Shown here: positions 23,178-31,144 of the stretch, piece after piece
How the letters are laid out: each line of letters begins with the position of its first letter
Position numbering within the stretch: position 1 is the first letter of the stretch
From: a bacterium
GTDB taxonomy: Bacteria; Chloroflexota; Dormibacteria; Dormibacterales; Dormibacteraceae
DNA: 64,000 nt
Assembly (NCBI GenBank): GCA_004299235.1
Contig: SCQL01000022.1
Coordinates: 39,443-103,442 of the forward strand
Direction: 5' to 3'
The notes under the pieces: model-generated
The model's input: only the letters and a program-made list of their open reading frames with translations
What the model was told of the DNA's origin: nothing
The model's database searches: none
Program-made: the position numbers and the translations under genes

Positions 23178-24776
23178 GTGCGCCTCGGCGCCTGGGCGGC
23201 CGCGGCGGCGGCAGCGCTGCTTCTTCCGCTCACCTTGGCGTGCGGTGGAAACCCGCCCCAGATAGTCGACTACTCTCCCCAGCGCGGAGCGATCGATGTT
23301 TCGACGACCGAGCCGATCCGGATCACTTTCGACCACGACGTCGACCGGGCATCCGTCGAGAGCCGCCTGCGCCTGGCTCCGGCCGCGCGCGGCAGCGTGC
23401 GCTGGCTCAGTCCGCGCCAGCTGATTTACGAGCACGCGACGCTTCAGCCCAGCACCACATACGACGTGATCCTCGAGGCCGGTTACCGCGACCTGGCCGG
23501 CAACACGTACGCCCTGCGGCACCGCTGGGCGTTCATCACCGAGGGACCTCCAAGCCTGGTGAGCTCGGCTCCGGCCAACGCCGACACCGGCGTGGATCCC
23601 GCCACCTATCTGACCCTCGACTTCTCGCGCACCATGGACGCGACCAGCCTGAAGGAGGCGCTGACGCTGACCCCCCCTGCCCCCTTCGATGTGCGGCTCG
23701 ATCCGGGTGACGGGCGCCGCGCCGTCATCGCGCCCTCGGAGCTACTGGCGCCAGACACCAAGTACCGGCTCGCCCTGAACATCGGCGCCCTCGACGCCGA
23801 CGGCAATCAGCTCGACCGCGACCAGACCATCGATTTCACCACCAGCGCGCTGCGACCGCTGCACCACTGGGTGGCTTTCGCCACCGAGGGCGCGGACGGC
23901 GGTCTCGGTGGATTGTGGATCGTCAACGAGACCGGATTTCCACGCCAGCTGTTCAGCACCAGCGCCGTTCACTCGTTCAACTGGTCGCCCGCCGGGGACA
24001 AGCTGCTGCTCCAGGGCGACGGCGAGTCGTGGTCCGAATTCACTCCCGGCGGGGGTTCGGTGGCGCTCGCCTTCAAAGCGCCATGGGCGGCGGCACTCGC
24101 CTCTGGAACGGGATATGTGTACATCGACGGCAGCGGCACCCTGCACCGTTTCACCAGCGACGGTGCCGACGCCATCATCGCCACCGACGTGGCTGAGGCG
24201 GCCGTGGCGCCGAGTGGCCTGCGAGTCGCATACATTCAAGGCGCCACCGCGCCGGACGAGATCTGGGGCTATGACGTCGGCCTTCGAGCCCGCTACCAGC
24301 TGGCGCTGGACACCGCTCCGGTCAGCGCGGTCAGCTGGGCACCAGCCGGGAACCGGATCGCCTATCTGCGCACCGACGTGGGCACGACCACCTTGCGCGT
24401 GAGGAACCTGAGCGGGACAGCCGCCACCACCACGGTCGCGAGCGGAGATATCGGCCGGGCCGCCTGGCTTTCCGACTCGGCCCACCTCGTGTTTGCGGCG
24501 GCAACTCAGACCTCCGCCGGCGCCCTGCACAAGGCGTTCGTGGTCAACGTCGTCTCTCCGCCGGCGGCGCTGAGCCCGGCTTCAGGATTGCCGGCGGACT
24601 CGACGATCGACGTCACCGATCCCGTGCCGTCTCCCGACGGGCATCAGATCGCGTTCCTCAGCGGCGACCAGGTCTGGCTGATGAACGCGGACGGAACCCG
24701 ACCGACGGCGCTGACGAGGTTCAACCTCGAGTCGTTCCCCTATTCGTGCCGCACGCCGGCATGGTCGCGGGCTTGA
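23178..24776 (+). CDS. Lipoprotein with Ig-like (BIG_5) domains and a TolB/WD40-like propeller
   Basis: The 532-residue precursor has a signal peptide ending in the lipobox LTLAC (lipid-modified C22). Two Ig-like domains follow, each with the BIG_5 pattern: PQRGAIDVSTTEPIRITFDHDVD and PANADTGVDPATYLTLDFSRTMD. The rest is a beta propeller of TolB-like blades (FNWSPAGDKLLL, VSWAPAGNRIAYL, PSPDGHQIAFLSGDQVWLMNADG). It is probably a surface protein; the ligand is unknown. The last codons run into a 33-bp tandem repeat shared with the convergent glycosyltransferase gene. Confidence 0.8.
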   Translation: MRLGAWAAAAAAALLLPLTLACGGNPPQIVDYSPQRGAIDVSTTEPIRITFDHDVDRASVESRLRLAPAARGSVRWLSPRQLIYEHATLQPSTTYDVILEAGYRDLAGNTYALRHRWAFITEGPPSLVSSAPANADTGVDPATYLTLDFSRTMDATSLKEALTLTPPAPFDVRLDPGDGRRAVIAPSELLAPDTKYRLALNIGALDADGNQLDRDQTIDFTTSALRPLHHWVAFATEGADGGLGGLWIVNETGFPRQLFSTSAVHSFNWSPAGDKLLLQGDGESWSEFTPGGGSVALAFKAPWAAALASGTGYVYIDGSGTLHRFTSDGADAIIATDVAEAAVAPSGLRVAYIQGATAPDEIWGYDVGLRARYQLALDTAPVSAVSWAPAGNRIAYLRTDVGTTTLRVRNLSGTAATTTVASGDIGRAAWLSDSAHLVFAAATQTSAGALHKAFVVNVVSPPAALSPASGLPADSTIDVTDPVPSPDGHQIAFLSGDQVWLMNADGTRPTALTRFNLESFPYSCRTPAWSRA

Positions 24777-24905
24777 CCGCGGCCATCCGCCGACTGGACG
24801 CGAGCCTGACCGCGGCCATCCGCCGACTAGACGCGAGCCTGACCGCGGCCATCCGCCGACTGGACGCGAACCTGACCGCGGCCATCCGCCGACTGGACGC
24901 GGGCT
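24774..24905. repeat. 33-bp tandem repeat, four copies
   Basis: Copies begin at 24774, 24807, 24840 and 24873; each starts TGACCGCGGCCATCCGCC and ends in a GACTGGACGCGAGCC-like stretch. The 33-bp period equals 11 codons. Read on the minus strand, copies 4 and 3 encode the last residues of the glycosyltransferase (RVQSADGRGQ repeats). A single G-to-A change in copy 2 (CTGGAC to CTAGAC) makes its stop codon. Confidence 0.92.
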
Positions 24906-26182
24906 TGGCCGCGTTCGATCACGCCGTCGAACAGCTCCTCCAGGCGATCCGCGGTCCGCGTCCAGGAAAAGCGTTGCGCGAGCAGGCGGCCCCGGCGGCC
25001 CATCTGCTGCGCGAGCTCGCGATCAGCAAGCAGGCGTCCGATCCTTTCCGCGTACACCGCGGGGTCGTGGCCGGCGATGAGATACCCGCTCACCTCGTCT
25101 CGAACGACCGAACGCAGACCCGAAACGCCTGAGGCGACGACGGGGCACCCGCATGCCTGCGCCTCCAATCCGACCAGCCCGAACGACTCGCTGTAGGACG
25201 GCATAACGCAGACGTCAGCCGCGGCGTAGAAGTACGGCAGCTCGTGGTGGGCGACCGAGCCGGCGAAGGTGACACGATCACGCACGCCGAGCCCCGAGGC
25301 GACCGCCTTCAGCCGGTCCTTCTCGCTCTCGTCGCCGTCCCGGCTGTCCTCGCCGAGAATGAGCAGGCGCACGTCGTCATGCTGGCGATCCCGCAAGAGC
25401 GCCAGCGCGCGAATCGCCACGTCAACTCCTTTCAGCCGCTCGAGCCGTCCGACGAAAAGCAGCATCCGGCCGCTGCCGTATCCGATCTGGCGGCGAGCGT
25501 CGGCGCGGTCCATGGGCTGGAACGTCGTGGGGTCGACCCCCGGCGGCACGATGAAAACCCGTTCGGGATCCGCGCTGTAGCCGCCGACGATCTCCTGCCC
25601 TTCATCCGCGGTCGAGGCGATCAGGAGGTCCGCCTGCTGCGCGATCTCACCCTCCACCCGGATGCGCAGCGCAGGCTCGGGCCGCGCGCCGCTCGCAAGG
25701 GTGCGGTTCTTGACCAGGCCGAGGGTATGAGCGACGTGCGCCCACCCCAAAGCCAGCTCAGGGCGCAGGAGGCATGCCACCTCACCCGAGAGCCAGTAGT
25801 GAGAGAAGAGCAGGTCGTAGTCGATCTGCTCTCGGGCCGCGAAGTCGAGGATGCGCGTGGCGAAGGACGGCACCTCGTTGTACAGGGAGTACTTGTCCAG
25901 GTCGTGGCCGGCCGGCAGATAGATGACTCGTGAGAGAGGAGCCAGGGATTCGACCTCCGGATCGTCGGGGGACTGTTTGCGGGTGAATATGTCGGTGGCG
26001 ATGCCCTGGTCGCTGAAGGCGCTGGCGACCTCGTGGACGTAGACGTTGAGGCCGCCGTTGGCGTTGTGGCCCAAAGAGGCGGTGGGCGACGTGTGCATGG
26101 AGATGACCGCGACGCGCCTGCGGGCGGTGCGGGCGGAGATCAGGTGACTCGCCTCAGCCACGGTAGGCCGATCTCGCGTCAA
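24827..26182 (-). CDS. GT4-family glycosyltransferase, MshA/sucrose-synthase-like
   Basis: A GT-B retaining glycosyltransferase of about 450 residues. The N-terminal VAVISMHTSPTASLGHNANGG loop resembles MshA and sucrose-phosphate-synthase-type enzymes. The C-terminal half has FVGRLERLKGVDVAIRAL, PYFYAAADVCVMPSYSESFGLV (the E-x7-E donor motif) and GCPVVASGVSGL. Donor and acceptor cannot be assigned; mycothiol synthesis would need mshB, mshC and mshD elsewhere. The C terminus is an 11-residue repeat cut by a stop inside the 33-bp array. Start uncertain: TTG 26182 or GTG 26161. Confidence 0.87.
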   Translation of the reverse strand: MTRDRPTVAEASHLISARTARRRVAVISMHTSPTASLGHNANGGLNVYVHEVASAFSDQGIATDIFTRKQSPDDPEVESLAPLSRVIYLPAGHDLDKYSLYNEVPSFATRILDFAAREQIDYDLLFSHYWLSGEVACLLRPELALGWAHVAHTLGLVKNRTLASGARPEPALRIRVEGEIAQQADLLIASTADEGQEIVGGYSADPERVFIVPPGVDPTTFQPMDRADARRQIGYGSGRMLLFVGRLERLKGVDVAIRALALLRDRQHDDVRLLILGEDSRDGDESEKDRLKAVASGLGVRDRVTFAGSVAHHELPYFYAAADVCVMPSYSESFGLVGLEAQACGCPVVASGVSGLRSVVRDEVSGYLIAGHDPAVYAERIGRLLADRELAQQMGRRGRLLAQRFSWTRTADRLEELFDGVIERGQARVQSADGRGQVRVQSADGRGQARV

Positions 26183-26186
26183 GCCA

Positions 26187-26200
26187 GCGTCTCGAGACGC
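26187..26200. promoter_or_regulatory. Perfect 14-bp palindrome GCGTCTCGAGACGC
   Basis: It lies 5 bp upstream of the glycosyltransferase TTG start, in the divergent intergenic region shared with the cytochrome gene, and is a plausible binding site for a dimeric repressor. Confidence 0.4.
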
Positions 26201-26301
26201 AGCAGAACCCAGAACGGGAGACCGGCGAACAGGAGCCCATATCGCATAAAACGTACGCGGTCTCGGGCTATTCCCGCAGAAGGCGGAAAATTGGGGCAGG
26301 T

Positions 26302-26307
26302 TATGAT
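26302..26307 (+). promoter_or_regulatory. -10 element TATGAT of the cytochrome c gene
   Basis: TATGAT precedes the ATG at 26317 by 9 nt. Confidence 0.5.
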
Positions 26308-26316
26308 TTGGCCGCG

Positions 26317-26883
26317 ATGCCCCTGACTAGAGGCCTCAAGATTTCCGCGTTGGTCGCGCTGGCCGTGCCGGCGCTGCTCGCCCTTACCGCGATCACAACG
26401 CTGGCGGATGCGTCGCCCTCGCCGTCCGGGACTTCGGCACTGCCAGGAGACCCGGCCAAGGGTGCGAACCTTTACGCCGCCAACTGCACCTCGTGCCACG
26501 GCGTCAGCCTCGAGGGTGGGATCGGCGCCGTGCTCAATCCGATCGACAAGCTGCCCGGGGTGGCGGACACCCTCGCGCCCAGCTTTCTGATCGACGTCAT
26601 CACTAACGGACGCCAGCCACAGGCGGGAGACCCGAAGCGGCTCCCGATGCCCGCCAAGGGCGGCAACGCCAAGCTTTCCGACCAGGACGTCAAAGACCTG
26701 GCGGCCTACATCATCGAGCAGAACCGCAACCCCGGAGGCGCTCCGCTGTCCGCCAACGAGCTGGCCAAGCGAACGATGCTCTGGGTCGGTATCGGGATCA
26801 TCGCCATGATCTTCGTCACCCTCCTGCTGTCCCGATACAACATGCGGTGGATCGCGCGCCGCGCGGCGGCGCGACGGAAGTAA
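26317..26883 (+). CDS. Membrane-anchored mono-heme cytochrome c
   Basis: The 188-residue protein has an N-terminal hydrophobic segment (about 10-30; signal or anchor), one heme site CTSCH (57-61) with the sequence GANLYAANCTSCHG, a likely axial Met in RLPMPAKGG, and a C-terminal membrane helix (WVGIGIIAMIFVTLLL) followed by a basic tail. This fits a cytochrome c exposed outside the membrane, for example a QcrC-like or alternative-complex electron carrier; no partner oxidase is nearby. The ATG at 26317 is preferred over an upstream TTG at 26308 because of the TATGAT spacing. The 3' end overlaps the next gene by 37 bp. Confidence 0.85.
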   Translation: MPLTRGLKISALVALAVPALLALTAITTLADASPSPSGTSALPGDPAKGANLYAANCTSCHGVSLEGGIGAVLNPIDKLPGVADTLAPSFLIDVITNGRQPQAGDPKRLPMPAKGGNAKLSDQDVKDLAAYIIEQNRNPGGAPLSANELAKRTMLWVGIGIIAMIFVTLLLSRYNMRWIARRAAARRK

Positions 26884-28100
26884 GCGCCGAACCGGCGGAC
26901 GCCGGGTCGCTGGAGGCGCCGCCGCCTCTTCTTCCCACACCGACCGGCGGTTCACCTCGGGTCCTCATCCTCTTCAGTGATACCGGCGGCGGCCATCGAG
27001 CGGCGGCTCGAGCCCTCACCGACGCCCTGAAGCTCCTCGACCCGACCTGCACGGTGATGGTTGCCGACCCGCTCATCGGCCAGGGGCCCGGCGTCGTCCG
27101 CAGGCTCGCCTCGCTCTACTCGCCCGTGATCCAGCGGTCCCGCACCGCCTGGGGGGCCGTCTACCACACGAGCAACACCAAACCAGCATTCGCGGCGATC
27201 CGGGCCGTCTTCGGCCGCGGCGTGCGCAACGTCGTCGTGGACCTGTTGAAGAGCCACGACCCGGACGTCGTGCTGTCGGTCCATCCCCTTCTCAACCACA
27301 TCAGCCACCAGGCGATCAGAAAAAGCGGCCGCCCGCGAGCTCTCATGACGGTGATAACCGACCTGGTCGACTTCCACCGCGGCTGGACATTCAGCCAGGC
27401 CGACCTCGTCATCGCCCCCACCGAGCTGGCGCGCCAGGTGGCGCTCAGACGTCGTGTGCCGGCAGACCGCGTCAAGCTGCTGGGCCTGCCGGTCGACCTG
27501 CGCTTCCGGCCGCCGGCGCCGGGCGAGAAGCAGGCGCTTCGCCGCCGTTTCGGCCTCGAGGAGAACCGCTTCACCCTCCTGGTCATGGGCGGCGGCGCGG
27601 GCGTGGGGCATCTCGCGCAGCAGGTCAGGGTGCTGGCATCGGAGCCCTACCAATGGCAGGTGATCGCGGTGTGCGGTCGCAACGAGAAATTGCGAAGGCG
27701 CCTGTCGGAGCTTCACTTTTCGACGCCCACGCTGGTGCTCGGCTTCGTCGACTACATGCCCGAGCTCATGCGCGCTTGCGACATCGCCGTGACGAAGGCC
27801 GGCCCGGGCGCGATCGCCGAAGCGCTGGCCACAGGCTTGCCCCTGATCATCACCGGGTTCCTCCCGGGCCAGGAGTCACCGAACGTCGACTTCGTCGTCG
27901 AGTCCGGGTTCGGCGCCTTCGCCCCCAAGGATGCCGAGCTTTTTGACGAGGTCCGGGTGCTCGCCGAAGGCGGACCCACGTGGCGCGAGATGTCGCGCAA
28001 GGCGGCCGAGCTCGCGCATCCGTACGCCTCGTCCGACATCGCGCGCGAGTGCCTGCTGCTGGCGGCGCGCTACAGGGCTTCGGGGCAGGCGAGCCGGTAG
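26847..28100 (+). CDS. MGDG-synthase-like GT28 glycosyltransferase
   Basis: The 417-residue protein has an N-terminal MGDG-synthase domain (VLILFSDTGGGHRAAARALTDAL, VTDLVDFHRGW) and a C-terminal GT28 domain (LLVMGGGAGVGHL, VLGFVDYMPELMRACDIAVTKAGPG, then LPLIITGFLPGQE). Such enzymes glycosylate diacylglycerol, or are processive UgtP-type enzymes; MurG-like activity is less likely. About 35 non-conserved residues precede the domain, and the GTG at 26847 overlaps the cytochrome gene, so the start is unsure. The 3' end overlaps the convergent helicase gene by 31 bp. Confidence 0.85.
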   Translation: MDRAPRGGATEVSAEPADAGSLEAPPPLLPTPTGGSPRVLILFSDTGGGHRAAARALTDALKLLDPTCTVMVADPLIGQGPGVVRRLASLYSPVIQRSRTAWGAVYHTSNTKPAFAAIRAVFGRGVRNVVVDLLKSHDPDVVLSVHPLLNHISHQAIRKSGRPRALMTVITDLVDFHRGWTFSQADLVIAPTELARQVALRRRVPADRVKLLGLPVDLRFRPPAPGEKQALRRRFGLEENRFTLLVMGGGAGVGHLAQQVRVLASEPYQWQVIAVCGRNEKLRRRLSELHFSTPTLVLGFVDYMPELMRACDIAVTKAGPGAIAEALATGLPLIITGFLPGQESPNVDFVVESGFGAFAPKDAELFDEVRVLAEGGPTWREMSRKAAELAHPYASSDIARECLLLAARYRASGQASR

Positions 28101-30847
28101 GGACAGAGCCGGCACCGCCGGCGCTCCGGGCGGGGATCGTACCGTCCCGCCCTCACGCCGTCCGCCACCTCGGCTCCCTGCTTTCGAGCCTCAGCCACCA
28201 GCGCATCCGCCTTTTCGACCGCGACCGATCTCCCGTTCGCCAGGTAAACGACTTCCAGCTCGACCGGCTCCAGCCGCAGCGCAGACCTGGCGCCCAGCGC
28301 GTACAGCGCCACCTGCAGGTCGCGCCGGCCGCGGGTCACCGGCCGGCCGCTCTTGTAGTCGGTGATGCGCCAGCCGGCTTCGGTGCGATCGATCCGGTCG
28401 ATGACCCCGCGCAGAGTCCAGCCATCGACCGCGACCCTGAACGGCTGCTCCAGGTATTCCGGAGCCACCTCGAATCCTCCGCGCTTGCGATATGCCTCGA
28501 GCTGGTCCGCCCCGTTGCGCCGGAAGGTCGGCGCGCGACGCTGATCCGGGAACGTGGTCCGGCTCCAGGCGTCGTCGAGGATCGACCGCAGCCTCGTGGC
28601 GCTCACCTTGTCGCCCTGCCGCCGAACCTCGCCCGCCTGCCGCAGGACCTCATGCAGGATCACTCCGTGCACGGCTTCCGCGCTCTGGACCGCCGGCAGG
28701 CGCTGCTCGTACCGGTACCAGAACTGCCGCGGGCAGTCGCGATATGCCGCGATGGCGCTGTAGGAGAGGACCACCTCGCCCTTCGTCTCGGGTTGCGGGA
28801 CTGCGTGCGGGGAGGCGGGGCAGCCTTCGATCTCCCGCTCGCGGACCATGCGCGGACCCGCCGCTCGCACCTCGTCGAGAAAGCGCGAATCGCGCCACCG
28901 CCTCCCGCCTTCGTAATGCGATGCGCGCGTCAGGTACAGATGGCGCTTGGCCCGTGTCATGGCGACGTAGAGCAGGCGCCGCTCCTCCGCCACCACGTCC
29001 TCACGGCCGCGCACGAGCGGCTCCAACACCGCCGGGGGGAGCTCGAAGCGCGGTGATCGACCAGATTGCGGCAGGCGGCCCTCGACCAACCCGGGCACGA
29101 AGACGGCGTCGAACTCCAGGCCTTTGGCCTGGTGGATGGTCATCACCTGGATCGCGTCCGCGACCGCCTCCACAGGCGCCGGCGCCTCGTCCTCTCCCGA
29201 CAGCAGCACCAGGTCGAGGTGCCGCATGTAAGCCTCGAGCGAGCGATCGTTCGAGGTCTCGCAGAAGTCGGCGATCATTTCCGCGAACCGGCTCACGTTG
29301 GCGGTTGCGCTCGCCGCCTCACTCCTCTCCAGGCCCGCGCTCAGCGCCTCGAGGTAGCGCGTGCGCTCCATCAGCTCGAAGAACAGGTCGCGGACATCCA
29401 GGCGGCGGGCCTCGGCCGCCAGCTGTTCGAGGAGCTCCGCGAGCTGTGAGCTGGGCGCCCAGCGCTTGAGGGCGTCGACGGGGGAGGCCTCACCGCGATC
29501 CCGCAGCATGGTCAACGCCGCGGCCGCCTCCAGGCTCAGCGGTGGACGCGTCATCGCCCGCGCCAGCGCGACCACGTCGGTCGGGTCGCGCAGGACCCTG
29601 AGCTGGGCGATGACGTCGCGGATCTCGGGACGGTCGAGAAAACCGTGGCCGCCGGTCAGCACGTGCGGCAGGCCCCGAGCGGCGAGGGCGGCGGCGATCG
29701 GCCGCGCGATGGCGTGGGTGCGGCACAGAACCGCGATGCGCGCCAAGGATGTGCCTTGCTCCGCCAGCCGCGCCGCCTCGGCGGCGATGGCCGCGCCCTC
29801 GGTCGCCCCGTCGGGACACAGCCAGAGCTCCACCGGCGCTCCGGCGAGGTCGGAGCGGAGCTGTTTGGCCAGGCGGTCAGGGTTGCTTTCGATCAGGGCG
29901 GCCGCCGCGGCGACGATGCGGCGCGAGCTGCGGCGGTTCCGGCCGAGGGTGATGGTGTGCGCCACTGGGAAGTGGTGGAGGAATCGCTCCAGGCTGGCGC
30001 GTGACGCGCCACGGAATCGATAGATGGACTGATCGTCATCGCCGACGATGAACGGCTCCCCAGCTCCCGCGATCAGCTCGACAAGGCGCTCCTGAGCGAG
30101 ATTCAGGTCCTGGTACTCGTCGACGAGCACATGCGGATAGCGCGCGGCGTAAGCCCCGAGCAGTCTCGGGTTCACCTCGAGCATCCGCACCGCCAGCAGC
30201 AGGAGGTCTTCGAAATCAAGCCAGCGGAGTTGGCGGCACGCCTTCTCGTAGGCGCGAAACAGCCGCAGGCACGCGCGCATCAACTCCGCCCGCTCGCGGT
30301 CCTCGCTGGCGGCCGCCCACGCCGCGAGCCGCTGCAGGGGCACCAGCTCCTGCTTCATGCGCTCGAGCACCTGTAGAACGGCGGAGACCAGGTCATCCGG
30401 CCGGTCGTCAGCGGTGAGGGCCGGGTCACCGAGCTCCCACATCAGCTCCCGGGCCAGGATCCAGCGATCGGCACCGGTCAGGATGCGAAAACCGGCAGGC
30501 ACCCCCACCGCCCGGCCGTCGGCGCGAAGCCAGCCGAGCGCGATCGAGTGGAAGGTCCCGACGGCAGCCGCGGGTACGCCGACCAGGTCCTCGATGCGCT
30601 GGCGCATCTCGCCGGCGGCGCGCTCGGTGAAGGTCATGACCAGGATCGCCTCCGGCGCCACGCCGCTCGCCACCAGCCGGCGAAACCGCTCGGCGATGAC
30701 CGCGGTCTTGCCGGTGCCCGCGCCGGCGACCACGCGGACAGGCCCGCGCCCGAGGGCGGCGGCCCGTCGCTGCTCGAGCCCAAGCGAGGCTGCCGGCCTG
30801 CCTGCTTCCGCCTGGGAAGGATCAGGGTGGGGACGTGGCGCTGTCAT
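28070..30847 (-). CDS. UvrD/PcrA-type helicase fused to a RecB-like PD-(D/E)XK nuclease with an Fe-S cluster
   Basis: The 925-residue protein has superfamily 1A helicase motifs: VVAGAGTGKTAVIAERF (Walker A), VMTFTERAAGEM, HVLVDEYQDLN (motif II), GDDDQSIYRFRGA (III), and the late VMTIHQAKGLEFDAVFVPG (V) and RLLYVAMTRAKRHLYL (VI). The C terminus is a RecB-family nuclease: GVIDRIDRTEAGWRITDYKSG supplies the D...DYK catalytic residues, and a cysteine in YRDCPRQFWY plus CRLCPYRLAC form the AddB/Cas4-type iron-sulfur site. Hence a single-chain helicase-nuclease for end resection or repair. The ATG overlaps the dciA stop (ATGA), placing it in the dnaA operon. Confidence 0.9.
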   Translation of the reverse strand: MTAPRPHPDPSQAEAGRPAASLGLEQRRAAALGRGPVRVVAGAGTGKTAVIAERFRRLVASGVAPEAILVMTFTERAAGEMRQRIEDLVGVPAAAVGTFHSIALGWLRADGRAVGVPAGFRILTGADRWILARELMWELGDPALTADDRPDDLVSAVLQVLERMKQELVPLQRLAAWAAASEDRERAELMRACLRLFRAYEKACRQLRWLDFEDLLLLAVRMLEVNPRLLGAYAARYPHVLVDEYQDLNLAQERLVELIAGAGEPFIVGDDDQSIYRFRGASRASLERFLHHFPVAHTITLGRNRRSSRRIVAAAAALIESNPDRLAKQLRSDLAGAPVELWLCPDGATEGAAIAAEAARLAEQGTSLARIAVLCRTHAIARPIAAALAARGLPHVLTGGHGFLDRPEIRDVIAQLRVLRDPTDVVALARAMTRPPLSLEAAAALTMLRDRGEASPVDALKRWAPSSQLAELLEQLAAEARRLDVRDLFFELMERTRYLEALSAGLERSEAASATANVSRFAEMIADFCETSNDRSLEAYMRHLDLVLLSGEDEAPAPVEAVADAIQVMTIHQAKGLEFDAVFVPGLVEGRLPQSGRSPRFELPPAVLEPLVRGREDVVAEERRLLYVAMTRAKRHLYLTRASHYEGGRRWRDSRFLDEVRAAGPRMVREREIEGCPASPHAVPQPETKGEVVLSYSAIAAYRDCPRQFWYRYEQRLPAVQSAEAVHGVILHEVLRQAGEVRRQGDKVSATRLRSILDDAWSRTTFPDQRRAPTFRRNGADQLEAYRKRGGFEVAPEYLEQPFRVAVDGWTLRGVIDRIDRTEAGWRITDYKSGRPVTRGRRDLQVALYALGARSALRLEPVELEVVYLANGRSVAVEKADALVAEARKQGAEVADGVRAGRYDPRPERRRCRLCPYRLACPEAL

Positions 30848-31143
30848 CCCGATCGAGTCGACCGTCCGATCCGCACCCGCAGCGCCCGAACCTTGCGGCC
30901 GAGACCCAGCCCGTTCAAACGGCCGACGATCGTCTCGGCGTCCAGCCTCAGCTGGTGGGCGAGCGCCGGGCTCGACGTCGTGATCACCAGGGTGCCGGAA
31001 TGGAGCTCGATCTCGTCGCACAGCTTCGCCGGCTCGGCCCCGATGAGGTTGCGGAAGGCGGAACCCACCTGCGTCCCGATCAGCCGCCCGCCGCCGGGCT
31101 GCCGCCGAAGCACCCGGGGCAGGATATTGCCCAATTTATCCAC
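30844..31143 (-). CDS. dciA: DUF721 protein, DciA replicative-helicase operator
   Basis: DUF721 proteins include DciA, which loads or operates the replicative helicase DnaB in bacteria lacking DnaC/DnaI. The 99-residue product has the KH-like DUF721 domain (KLGNILPRVLRR, VGSAFRNLIGAEPAKLC, SGTLVITTSSPALAHQLR, then a C-terminal VRALRVRIG strand). The order dnaA-dnaN-recF-dciA is the same as in mycobacteria. The GTG at 31143 overlaps the recF stop by 8 bp, and that overlap contains a consensus DnaA box; longer forms starting inside recF are unlikely. Confidence 0.85.
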   Translation of the reverse strand: MDKLGNILPRVLRRQPGGGRLIGTQVGSAFRNLIGAEPAKLCDEIELHSGTLVITTSSPALAHQLRLDAETIVGRLNGLGLGRKVRALRVRIGRSTRSG

Positions 31144-31144
31144 A
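31136..31144 (-). promoter_or_regulatory. Consensus DnaA box TTATCCACA at the recF/dciA junction
   Basis: The plus strand reads TTATCCACA exactly. On the coding strand it supplies the last recF codons and stop and the dciA GTG. A second match, TTATGCACA, lies inside recF at 31506-31514. Confidence 0.6.
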
